Source: Marinitoga piezophila KA3 (lineage in GTDB: Bacteria > Thermotogota > Thermotogae > Petrotogales > Petrotogaceae). Taken from it: a stretch of 64,000 nt of DNA. A model generated the notes under the pieces. The model was given only the letters and a program-made list of their open reading frames with translations. It was not told the DNA's origin and ran no database searches. A program made the translations under genes and the position numbers. Location: the NCBI RefSeq assembly GCF_000255135.1, contig NC_016751.1:2046001-2110000 (forward strand), given 5' to 3'. This document shows, one piece after another, positions 27,086 to 35,841 of this stretch (position 1 is its first letter; every line of letters begins with the position of its first letter).

Positions 27086-28840
27086 TTTCACTTCTTCAAC
27101 AAACTTAGCTTCTTTCCCAACAAAGATTATTATGAATTTTTTCATTCTCTCATTTTTTGAATTTAATTCGTATGATTTTTTGTATCTTTCTATCTGTTCT
27201 CTTGCCTGAGCGATTTTTTCTTTGAATTTACTTTCGGTATATTCATTCTGTTTTATGTATTTTATTTCTATTATCGCTTCATATGGCACTTCTTCATATC
27301 TTTTGAACATTGCTATATCCACATATCCGCCTTCTACTGGATACTCCATCTTTACCATTGCAAATGGTGTTAATATTAAGTAGCTATACATCAGTATTTT
27401 TATATATTTTTCATCAAATCCCATGAATATTCTGTTATCCAGTTTGCTTAATAGATTTTCTATTTCTTTTGCAAATGTATTTATTTCTCCATCCAATAAT
27501 ATATTTCTTACAGCTATTTCTATTGGTTCTGAATCGATATATTCTGTTAATTTTTCTTCTATATATTCTGTGAAATAATCTGAGAATATCTTTCTCATTG
27601 AATAATTTGGTATTTTTAAATATGTTCTTAAGTTTTCCATTTCAAATGTCATAAATCCAAGATAGAATAATAATGATTTTATGTCTTTTATGTCTATCCT
27701 TTTTCCAGGATTGAATATGGTGGTTAATTCTGTTAATTCCGTTCTTCCTGTTAATAGTATTTCATTCAATAGATTCCCTATTGTTCTTTTTGAGCTTTCT
27801 TTTTCTCTTTGTTCTTTTGTTAATTCCTTTCCATTCTCTTTTTCTATTGTTACTCCGAGTAATTCTCCTAAATTAAATAGATTCTGAACTTTTTTGTAAT
27901 CGCTTAATATGTTATCATCTATTATTTTTTGTGGAGGTCTTTTCTCTTTTTGATATTTTATTATAAAATAAAATACCATGTCGGGATTATATACTGTTTT
28001 TGAAGCATTTTCATTGAATTTATATCCATTGTAATTTTCTTCCATTTCCTTTAATAATTTATCAGAATATATCTCATAATATTCAAGTAATTGAATTACT
28101 TCTTCTTTTGTAAATCCCAACATTCTATTGAAATCTTTTTCTATTGTAATATTCATTGTTATATTAAACCCACTGGTTAATGAGTCAAGCATTATTGGAC
28201 TTACTCCTGTCATGAATATCCTTTTTATTATTGTTTCTGTTCCTTTTTTGATTTCTTCATAGAATTTTCTTACAAATCCATGCTTTGTTATGCTATCTCT
28301 AAATAAATCGAGATTAAAACTCAATAACTCATTTGCAAAATGATCGTATTCGTCTATTAATAGGTATATTGGTTTGTTTAAAATATCTTTTGCATCAGTT
28401 AAAAACGCTCTTATTATATCTGCTGGTTCGCTATATTCTTCTTTTATTGATAGTTCTAATTTATATCTATTATTAAAATCTACAAGTGAGGCTATTACAT
28501 TATTTTTAAAGCTCTTTATTAATATGTCTTTATTTTCTGTTTGAATTCCGGAAAAATTCATTTTTAGTATGTAATAATTATTTTTCAATGGAGTTAGATT
28601 TTTTCCTATGTATAATTTTCCAAATAAATTTTCAAATTTTTCTTTATTATTTACATCATAATATGCCATTAGTGTATTGATAAAAAGGGTTTTTCCAAAT
28701 TTCCTCGGTCTTAAAAAAACTATATATTTTTCATTTAAGTTTTCTAATTTTTCTATATATTCTGTTCTGTCTACATAATAATAATTATCTTTTATTAATA
28801 ATTCAAATTCCTGTTCTCCATATGGTATTTTCTTTTTCAT
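27083..28840 (-). CDS. AAA-ATPase-like protein with PD-(D/E)XK nuclease domain (intact copy 1)
   Basis: 585 residues from the ATG at 28838-28840 (GAGGTGAT site). N-terminal AAA-ATPase_like domain: PYGEQEFELL, Walker A region RPRKFGKTLF near 48 and Walker B LLIDEYDHF near 160; then MTGVSPIMLDSLTSGFN near 220. The C-terminal PDDEXK_9-type nuclease domain is visible near 520: GYVDIAMFKRYEEVPYEAII followed by EIKY, giving the D...ExK core. Proteins of this pairing are abundant and often duplicated in Thermotogota and Bacteroidota, and their role is not established. It is probably the first gene of a two-gene operon with the AlbA-type gene. Copy 2 (33794) lacks the nuclease part. Confidence 0.85.
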   Translation of the reverse strand: MKKKIPYGEQEFELLIKDNYYYVDRTEYIEKLENLNEKYIVFLRPRKFGKTLFINTLMAYYDVNNKEKFENLFGKLYIGKNLTPLKNNYYILKMNFSGIQTENKDILIKSFKNNVIASLVDFNNRYKLELSIKEEYSEPADIIRAFLTDAKDILNKPIYLLIDEYDHFANELLSFNLDLFRDSITKHGFVRKFYEEIKKGTETIIKRIFMTGVSPIMLDSLTSGFNITMNITIEKDFNRMLGFTKEEVIQLLEYYEIYSDKLLKEMEENYNGYKFNENASKTVYNPDMVFYFIIKYQKEKRPPQKIIDDNILSDYKKVQNLFNLGELLGVTIEKENGKELTKEQREKESSKRTIGNLLNEILLTGRTELTELTTIFNPGKRIDIKDIKSLLFYLGFMTFEMENLRTYLKIPNYSMRKIFSDYFTEYIEEKLTEYIDSEPIEIAVRNILLDGEINTFAKEIENLLSKLDNRIFMGFDEKYIKILMYSYLILTPFAMVKMEYPVEGGYVDIAMFKRYEEVPYEAIIEIKYIKQNEYTESKFKEKIAQAREQIERYKKSYELNSKNERMKKFIIIFVGKEAKFVEEVK

Positions 28841-29103
28841 TTCAATCACCTCATATGTAATTAATCCTATTTTCATTTCTTATACAGATATTATACCATA
28901 TCTATTATAATACATCTGAGTTTTAAATGAAACCTTTCAATTATTATTGAAACCATTTAGCATTCCTGAAACCTGCATAAAACCAAAAAGTTTTCTAAAT
29001 TGAAATATTTAGTTAATAAAAATTCAAAAAAAAAAAAAAAATAAGATACATTATAGTCGGTAATTTAATATTTTATTAAACTAAAAACAAAGGAGGCAGA
29101 GTG

Positions 29104-31491
29104 ATGAAGAAGGCGCTAAAAGTTTTTTTACTTGTGGTAATTGCACTTGCGGTTATTGTTGCAATTCTTCCGGGCGATGATGAAGAAACAACACAATCTT
29201 CAATTAGTTCAACAAGCAGTTCTACACAGGAGGAAACATACGATACTTCAAATGATGAACAAACAGATTTGAATTATGAAGAAGAGGAAACTGATGAAGA
29301 AACATATGAAGAAGAGACAACAGAAAATGAAAAAATAGAGACAGAAAATTTAAATGTAAAAAAATTAAATGAAGGTAAATATTTTTTTGTAGCAAAAGGA
29401 AATTATATAGGCGCATATGATATATCAGAAAAATATTCTCTTAAATTTATTCAATCTGTAAAATTGCCAATCAGTTTTCAGCCAGAAGATATAGTTTATG
29501 ATGGAAGATACACATATACACCTAATTTGACAATTATTGACTGGAATAATATCGAAAAACCTGAAATTACATACAAAGGATATAATATTGCAGGATTTTC
29601 AAAAATAAAAATCGATAAAAATTATGCGTATATATATCACAAAGATAAAGGCATTTTAATATATGACATAAGCAATAAAAATAAGCCTGAAAAATTGGGA
29701 AAATTTAATATAAAAGGTATTTATAACTATTTTATAAAAGATAGATATATGTATATAAGTGGAAAATTTGAAATTGATGATAAGGCATACCTATTATTAA
29801 TTGTTGACATTAAAGACAAAACAAATCCTAAAATAATTGGGAAATATAGGAATAAGCATGAAGAGCATGATTATGATCAAGTGGGGTATAATATATATAT
29901 AAAAGATAATTATGCAATAATATTAGAACCAGATAAAATAGAAATTGTTGATATAAGCAGTAAAAGCAATATAAGATCAGTAAAGAATATTGATGTAGGT
30001 GGTTATAGTGGATCTTTTTATGATAGCAGTCTAAAAAGTGGAAAAGCATTTGTTGATGAATATAAGAATTATATTGTAGCAGGGGATTTTAAATATCTCT
30101 TTTTCATAGATTTAAATAAAAAGAAAATTATTAAAGCATTTACTGTTTATTCTAATAGGAAAATAATTATAGGAGATTATCTATATAGTTTATATTTAGT
30201 TGATAATTCTGGTTTCCTGAAGATATTTAATATAAGTAACATAAATGTTGATAAATTGGAATATAAAACCTTTTCTTTTGAATATTTTAATTTTGAAATA
30301 TATAAAAATAATTTGTATGTTTTTTATAAAAATGATGATTATAGTACAGGTACTCGTGTTGATTTGAAAAATAAAAGTTTATCATCAATACCCCAAATTC
30401 TTAGGCCAACTAATTATGCTTTTTATAAATATTTTGTAAGAAAAAATAATGAAATAATATATGTTGGTAAAGATAGAGTTGTTATTAATGAAATGAAAGA
30501 TGAAAATAATATAAAAAGAACTGTTATTAAATTTTCTGAAATTCCCGAATTAAAAAATTCAGGGAAAACAAATAGAGTTTTGGTGGACAGGAATAAAGAT
30601 TATGTATATATAATTTTTAGAGAACCTGTTATGATAAAGGTTCTTGATATTAGCGATAAAGATTTTCCAGAAGTAGTAGGTGAATTGAAAATAGAAAATG
30701 AAAAATTTTATGGATATGATTGGCCTATGGTTAGAGATTTAAATGTAAAAGGTGGTATAAGAGATGGTGAATGGAATAGGTGCACAGATGGTAAATATTT
30801 ATATCTTTCAACAACAGATAATTTATATATAGTGGAATTATCAGAAAATCCATCTATTGTAGGAAAAATTAATACACCTGGGTATATTCTTGGAAAAGGC
30901 GGAAATTATTTAATAGTTCAGGAAGGAAAAAAGGATTCAAGCGGAAGAAGATTTTCTCTTACAGATAAATTAGTATTTATAGATATATCAGATAAAAATA
31001 ATCCTGAGATAGCAAACACAATAGAATTAAAAGGAGACTTTTCAAACTGGGAGATAAGTGAAAATAAAATGGTATATTTTAAATATAATAATAATAGAAA
31101 ATATTTTATTGATTTTAGTGATATAAATAATATAAAAGAATCAGAGTTTACTTTTACAAGAGAAGAAAATTTATACAGTTCTGATGACAATGAATATTTT
31201 ATGAATGATAGTAAATTTTATGTATTAAAATTAATGAAATCTATTAATAGAGATTATGCTGATATTTTTATAGATATTTATGATATATCAGATATAACTC
31301 AAATAAAAAAGATTAAAGAAATAGAATTAGCTAAATATATAAGACCATTTTTCAGTATTTTTGAAAAAGAAGATTCAGGAATATATATTTATTTAAAATA
31401 TTCATATATAATAATAGATTTTGATACAGATAATGATAAAGTGAATAGAGTTATGCCTCTTCCAATTTCTTATGCGGTAACTGGGAGATGA
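29104..31491 (+). CDS. Membrane-anchored LVIVD-repeat beta-propeller protein, copy 2
   Basis: 795 residues from the ATG at 29104 (GGAGG site, same context as copy 1). Identical N-terminal membrane segment and Ser/Thr-rich linker for 56 residues, then an extra acidic stretch (EEEETDEETYEEETTENEK) and a propeller body of its own. Blade motifs include IYDISNKNKPEK, IVDIKDKTNPK, IVDISSKSN, VLDISDKDFPE, FIDISDKNNPE, IYDISDITQ. The body aligns only loosely with copy 1, while the flanking DNA is almost unchanged. The stop is followed 4 nt later by the start of the 251-residue gene, closer than in copy 1. Confidence 0.82.
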   Translation: MKKALKVFLLVVIALAVIVAILPGDDEETTQSSISSTSSSTQEETYDTSNDEQTDLNYEEEETDEETYEEETTENEKIETENLNVKKLNEGKYFFVAKGNYIGAYDISEKYSLKFIQSVKLPISFQPEDIVYDGRYTYTPNLTIIDWNNIEKPEITYKGYNIAGFSKIKIDKNYAYIYHKDKGILIYDISNKNKPEKLGKFNIKGIYNYFIKDRYMYISGKFEIDDKAYLLLIVDIKDKTNPKIIGKYRNKHEEHDYDQVGYNIYIKDNYAIILEPDKIEIVDISSKSNIRSVKNIDVGGYSGSFYDSSLKSGKAFVDEYKNYIVAGDFKYLFFIDLNKKKIIKAFTVYSNRKIIIGDYLYSLYLVDNSGFLKIFNISNINVDKLEYKTFSFEYFNFEIYKNNLYVFYKNDDYSTGTRVDLKNKSLSSIPQILRPTNYAFYKYFVRKNNEIIYVGKDRVVINEMKDENNIKRTVIKFSEIPELKNSGKTNRVLVDRNKDYVYIIFREPVMIKVLDISDKDFPEVVGELKIENEKFYGYDWPMVRDLNVKGGIRDGEWNRCTDGKYLYLSTTDNLYIVELSENPSIVGKINTPGYILGKGGNYLIVQEGKKDSSGRRFSLTDKLVFIDISDKNNPEIANTIELKGDFSNWEISENKMVYFKYNNNRKYFIDFSDINNIKESEFTFTREENLYSSDDNEYFMNDSKFYVLKLMKSINRDYADIFIDIYDISDITQIKKIKEIELAKYIRPFFSIFEKEDSGIYIYLKYSYIIIDFDTDNDKVNRVMPLPISYAVTGR

Positions 31492-31495
31492 TTGA

Positions 31496-32251
31496 ATGAA
31501 CAATCGATCTCGGGATAGTGAATTTTATAAAAACATAGGAGAAAGGGTTTTTGCAGTATATAATCAATATGGTTATAGCGGTGTTGTAAAAAATACAATA
31601 AATCTCATACTAATAGATGAAATAGTAAAAAGAAAAGTTGAAAGTGAAGATAAAGAAAAAGTTTTAAGAGCATATTTAAGAGATGGAAGAGCTCTTGCAA
31701 GCGAGATTTCCAGGCATTTAAAAGTAGATAAAAACACGGCGCAAAACCTTTTAAAAAAGTCATATAATATGTGGTATTCAGGTGAAGAAAGCGGAAGAAA
31801 AGAATTAAAAGAAATATTGATTGATAGTTTGAAAAATTCAAAACATAATGTGAAAAGGGTTCTGGAAAGCGGAAAAATAACAATTGTTGTAGATAATAAA
31901 TTATTGAAGGAGCAACTTGAACAATTGTTCTATGAAAATGGAATATATGCTGATTATTCATTTAATAGGGACTTAATGGTTATCGACTTATATCATTTAA
32001 CAGTAATCTTTTCTAAAGGTGAAGAAATAAAAATAAAAGATTTTGAAAAAGCTTTGATGAATATAAACTCTGAATTTAAGGAAATATATTCAAAGTTTAA
32101 AGCAGAAAAGGTTTTAGAAAAGAAGGAACCAAAAGAATATCTGGAAGATCTTTTGAAATTGGGTGGAAAAAAGATTTTAGGAAAAATTGGAGAAGATGCT
32201 GCAGAAAAGGTATATAGCCTAATTCTTGAATATTTCTTTGGTATAAACTAA
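31496..32251 (+). CDS. Conserved 251-residue protein of unknown function, copy 2
   Basis: 251 residues, ATG at 31496 just after GGGAGATGATTGA. Differs from copy 1 by three visible substitutions (Arg for Gln at 4, Ser for Asn at 8, Ala for Val near 235). Same putative helix-turn-helix near 60-92 and Lys/Glu-rich C-terminal helices; family not recognised. Near-identity at the DNA level, including synonymous sites, indicates either a recent duplication or continuing gene conversion, which contrasts with the diverged propeller gene upstream. Confidence 0.75.
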   Translation: MNNRSRDSEFYKNIGERVFAVYNQYGYSGVVKNTINLILIDEIVKRKVESEDKEKVLRAYLRDGRALASEISRHLKVDKNTAQNLLKKSYNMWYSGEESGRKELKEILIDSLKNSKHNVKRVLESGKITIVVDNKLLKEQLEQLFYENGIYADYSFNRDLMVIDLYHLTVIFSKGEEIKIKDFEKALMNINSEFKEIYSKFKAEKVLEKKEPKEYLEDLLKLGGKKILGKIGEDAAEKVYSLILEYFFGIN

Positions 32252-32258
32252 AAAACAA

Positions 32259-32310
32259 TCCTCCTCTTCCTGAGTTGTTTCTATTATCCAGGAAGAGGAG
32301 GATTTTATTT
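32259..32310 (+). terminator. Intrinsic terminator of module copy 2
   Basis: Stem TCCTCCTCTTCCTG / CAGGAAGAGGAGGA with T-run, duplicated from copy 1 with one extra closing pair. Confidence 0.9.
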
Positions 32311-32311
32311 T

Positions 32312-33721
32312 TTAATGTTGATTTTTTAAGATATAATAACTACCTTTTGTTTTGCCGATTTTTTCTAAAATACCTTTTTTAGTTAAATTCTTAAGAATTT
32401 CCTTTGCTCTTGTTGATTTTATATTTAATATATTTTCAGCATTTTTTACATTAATTTTTTTGTTTTTAATTACAAAATCATAAATTATTTCTTCTTGAAT
32501 TGTTAAATCCGTCGGTTTTCCGCCGGTTTTCCGTCGGTTTTCTGTCGGTTTTCCGTCGGTTTTTCGCTGGTTATTCGCTGGTTTTTCAACGGTATTTATT
32601 TTTGGTCTGTAAAAAACAATACTCACAAAATTCCCTGTTTCATTTATTTCAAATTTGATGTTTTTTTCTTCGCAAATTTTTTTAACCTTTCCAATTCCAC
32701 TTCCCCAGGTTTCTACATAATTTAATTCTCTAAAAAGATTAGCCAAAACTTTATTTCTTATTTCACTTCTTCCATTCATTACTTCTTCTAAAGTTAATCC
32801 ATTTGGAAATCCTCCAGGTGAAACAATTTCCACAATATCATCATAAATAGCTACTTTAATATCACTGTTTCTTAAATAATCTCTATGAATTATTGCGTTT
32901 ATTAGCACTTCTCTAAGAGCCAAAAGTGGAATTTCAAGCTCTTCCTTTAATTGTAATCCTTCAACTTCTGCATTTAAATTAAGATGGTTCTGTAAAAATT
33001 TAATGGTGTTTTCCAGATTATAAAATAAATTTCCATCGAATTCTTTTTTATCTATAAATATTTCTTTTGTGATCCCTTTAAATCTCGCACATTTTATCAT
33101 TGTATTATCAAATTTTCCAAGAGTTATTAAAAGTGCATTTGTGGGCATATCTTTACCGTTTATATTTTTTATGAGTTTTAAATTTTTTAATTTGTCATAA
33201 TCACATTTTTTATTTATTTTTTTGAATTCGTTATAAATGATATTTAAATCAATATCTTTGATTTCAAATTCAAAATTTATTTCTTCATCAAAACTTTTAT
33301 TAAGTCTTTGTCTTTGGAGTTCTGCTATCATATTTTCATCTGCGATTCTGTTTGTTGAGCCAATTCTTATATATGTTCCTTTTAATTTTCCTTTATTTTT
33401 AAGATAATATGGCAATAATGAACCGCGAAAAACTTCTATAACCAGAACTACTTTGCCATTAATATTTTGAGCGTAAATTTCTGGTAAAATAGTCGGATAG
33501 CATAAATCATTAATGATAGATGAAATTTTTTCTTCATATTCAAAAATTTTGTCTTCTTCAATCCCTACTATTTCTCTGTTATCATTTACTCCAATAATTA
33601 ATTTTCCGCCACTGGTATTGCTAAATGCAACAACAGTTTTGGCGATAGCTTCGTTTGAAGGAAGCTTTTCTTTCAGTTCAAGTCTCTTATTTTCACCTTT
33701 TTTTATTTCATCTAAAAGCAT
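32312..33721 (-). CDS. AlbA_2 (Schlafen-like) / ATPase / winged-helix protein (intact copy 2)
   Basis: 469 residues from the ATG at 33719-33721 (GGGTGA site 6 nt upstream; the GTG at 33728-33730 overlaps that site). The N-terminal AlbA_2 domain carries LELKEKLPSNEAIAKTVVAFSNT and GGKLIIGVNDNREIVGIE; the centre has LREVLINAIIHRDY and the HATPase_c_4-type EIVSPGGFPNGLT near 290, then ELNYVETWGSGIGK. A low-complexity linker of repeated RKTDGKPTENRRKTGGKP type (about 375-400) leads to a C-terminal winged helix. Related proteins are putative transcriptional regulators or helicase-like DNA-binding proteins. It begins shortly after the remnant end of the AAA gene, indicating an original AAA-AlbA operon. 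Confidence 0.87.
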   Translation of the reverse strand: MLLDEIKKGENKRLELKEKLPSNEAIAKTVVAFSNTSGGKLIIGVNDNREIVGIEEDKIFEYEEKISSIINDLCYPTILPEIYAQNINGKVVLVIEVFRGSLLPYYLKNKGKLKGTYIRIGSTNRIADENMIAELQRQRLNKSFDEEINFEFEIKDIDLNIIYNEFKKINKKCDYDKLKNLKLIKNINGKDMPTNALLITLGKFDNTMIKCARFKGITKEIFIDKKEFDGNLFYNLENTIKFLQNHLNLNAEVEGLQLKEELEIPLLALREVLINAIIHRDYLRNSDIKVAIYDDIVEIVSPGGFPNGLTLEEVMNGRSEIRNKVLANLFRELNYVETWGSGIGKVKKICEEKNIKFEINETGNFVSIVFYRPKINTVEKPANNQRKTDGKPTENRRKTGGKPTDLTIQEEIIYDFVIKNKKINVKNAENILNIKSTRAKEILKNLTKKGILEKIGKTKGSYYILKNQH

Positions 33722-33743
33722 TTGACTCACCCACTGTAATTTT

Positions 33744-35059
33744 ATTTCACTTCCTCAACAAATTTAGCCTCTTTTCCAACAAAGATTAAATTTTCAATAA
33801 TATTTTTCACTAAATTTTAAAAATACATTTTTCATTGAATGATTTGGTATTTTTAAATACGTTTTTATTCCCTCTTTTTCAAGAGTCAGGAATCCTTCAT
33901 AAAACAACAATGATTTTATTTCTTTTGCATTCGGCATATAATCAGAATAAATTTTTGTTGCAAGCTCGTTTGTAAAAATTTCTTCTTTTTCACATATTTC
34001 CTTTAACTTATCTCCTATTATTCTTCTCAATCCATATTCTTTTAATGGAATATTAGATTTTTCTTCTTCATCATCTGAATATATTGCAAATTCAAAAAGA
34101 TTTTTAATTCTTTCATAATATTTTTCTGTATCATCATCAATTATTTTTTCTGGTATTTTTCCTTTAGATAAATACTCCTTAATAGAATAAAATATCATGT
34201 TTGGATGATATACTGTTTCAGTTGCATCCCAGCTGAATTTATATCCACCATAATATTCTTTTATTATTTTAAAAAGTTTTTCTGAATATATCTCATAATA
34301 TTCAAGTAATTGAATTACTTCTTCTTTTGTAAATCCCAACATTCTATTGAAATCTTTTTCTATTGTAATATTCATTGTTATATTAAACCCACTGGTTAAT
34401 GAATCTAGCATTATTGGACTTACTCCTGTCATAAATATTCTTTCTATTATTGTTTGCGTTCCTTTTTTTATTTCTTCGTAGAACTTCCTTACAAATCCAT
34501 GCTTTGTTACGCTATCTCTGAATAAATCGAGATTAAAACTCAATAACTCATTTGCAAAATGGTCGTATTCATCTATTAATAAGTATATTGGTTTGTTTAT
34601 TTCTTCCTTTACATCATCTAAAAATGAACCTATTATATCTGCCGGTTCTGTTAACTCTTTTTCTATTTTTATTTTTAAATTATAATCATTTTTGAAATTT
34701 TTAAGCGCTCTTATAACTTTATTTTTAAAGCTTTCTACTAATATATCTTTATTTTCTGTCTGAACTCCAGAAAAGTTCATTTTTAAAATATAATATTCAT
34801 TTTTTAATGGTGTTGGATTTTTGCCAATATATAAATCTCCAAATAATTCTTCAAATTTATTTTTATAATTGATATCATAATATTTTCCAAGTGTATCTAA
34901 AAATAATGTTTTTCCAAACTTTCTTGGTCTTAAAAATACTATATATTTTTCATCTAAGTTTTCTAATTTTTCTATATATTGTGTCCTGTCTATATAATAA
35001 TAATTATCTTTTCTTAATCTTTCAAAATTCTGTTCTCCGTATGGTATTTTCTTCTTCAT
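33744..35059 (-). pseudogene. AAA-ATPase-like protein lacking its nuclease domain (copy 2, 3' deletion)
   Basis: The frame from the ATG at 35057-35059 (GGAGGGG site) encodes 421 residues ending at 33794 and retains the AAA domain (RPRKFGKTLF, LLIDEYDHF, MTGVSPIMLDSLTSGFN). Compared with copy 1 it is cut at KYY; the next 45 bases still encode FVGKEAKFVEEVK, the true C-terminus, but in another frame. About 440 bp with the PD-(D/E)XK catalytic residues were deleted. Residues 1-300 are very similar to copy 1 and nearly identical around 155-285, whereas 300-400 are diverged. An ATPase-only product may still be made. Confidence 0.83.
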
Positions 35060-35142
35060 TTTAATCCCCTCCAAAAATAAGAACATTATAACTTATCTAT
35101 ATTATATCATAATTGCTTTATATAGGGGATATTGATTATGTA

Positions 35143-35841
35143 TCATGCAATTTCATATTTCATTTCTGTTTTAAAAAAAGTTTCAGGATCCATATTTTCA
35201 AGGATTTTTCCGTCTTTCATAAATATAATTCTGTTTCCTGCTTTTTTTGCAAAATCTACTTCGTGGGTTACAACTATCATGGTTTTTCCCATTTTTGCCA
35301 ATTCTACCATTGTTTCTTTTACTTCATATACCAGACTTGGGTCAAGTGCTGATGTGGGTTCATCAAATAATATAATTTCCGGATCCATTGCTAAAGCCCT
35401 TGCTATTCCTGCACGTTGTTGTTGTCCGCCAGATAATTGTGAAGGAAAATTATATGCTTTATCTTTTAAATGAACTTCTTCCAACACTTTCAAAGCTATA
35501 TCATAAGCGTCTTTTTTTGTCATTTTTTTTGTTCTTATTAATCCCAATGAGATATTGTCTATAATTTTTAAATGAGGAAATAGGTTGTGTTGCTGAAATA
35601 CAAAACCTATTTTTTGAACAAGTTTTTTTCTATCGTAATTTAATATATTTTTTTCCTCCAGGGTTATTATTCCATCTTGATATGGTTCAAGACCGGCAAT
35701 ACATCTTAATAATGTTGATTTTCCAGAGCCAGAAGGTCCCATAACTACAAGAACTTCACCTTTTAATACCGTTAAATCCACTCCTTTTAATACTTCTAAA
35801 TCTCCAAAGCTTTTGACAAGTTTTTTAATTTTTATTATCAT
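35143..35841 (-). CDS. Polar amino-acid ABC transporter ATP-binding protein (GlnQ/HisP type)
   Basis: 232 residues: Walker A GPSGSGKST near 36, Q-loop FVFQQHNLFPH, signature LSGGQQQR near 133, Walker B IILFDEPTSALDP, H-loop VTHE. These are standard for the polar amino-acid uptake family. The start overlaps the permease stop by 4 nt. It is the last of the three transporter genes; the start of the accessory module lies directly downstream. Confidence 0.94.
   Translation of the reverse strand: MIIKIKKLVKSFGDLEVLKGVDLTVLKGEVLVVMGPSGSGKSTLLRCIAGLEPYQDGIITLEEKNILNYDRKKLVQKIGFVFQQHNLFPHLKIIDNISLGLIRTKKMTKKDAYDIALKVLEEVHLKDKAYNFPSQLSGGQQQRAGIARALAMDPEIILFDEPTSALDPSLVYEVKETMVELAKMGKTMIVVTHEVDFAKKAGNRIIFMKDGKILENMDPETFFKTEMKYEIA

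Larger units (their letters stand above)
21663..28840. repeat. Tandem duplicated four-gene module, copy 1
   Basis: Copy 1 matches copy 2 (28921-35059) in order and orientation: upstream leader with a poly-A tract, beta-propeller gene, 251-residue gene and its terminator, then convergent AlbA_2 and AAA/PD-(D/E)XK genes. Near-identity is visible over the leader, the first 56 codons of the propeller gene, the whole 251-residue gene, the terminator, the 3' part of the AlbA gene and the middle of the AAA gene. Copy 1 carries the IS256 insertion and a ~1-kb internal deletion of the AlbA gene. Confidence 0.88.
28921..35059. repeat. Tandem duplicated four-gene module, copy 2
   Basis: Same order as copy 1 (21663-28840). 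The leader, first 56 propeller codons, 251-residue gene and terminator are nearly identical. Here the AlbA_2 gene is complete, while the AAA gene has lost ~440 bp at its 3' end, corresponding to about 27128-27567 of copy 1, leaving a short out-of-frame tail at 33744-33788. Confidence 0.88.
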
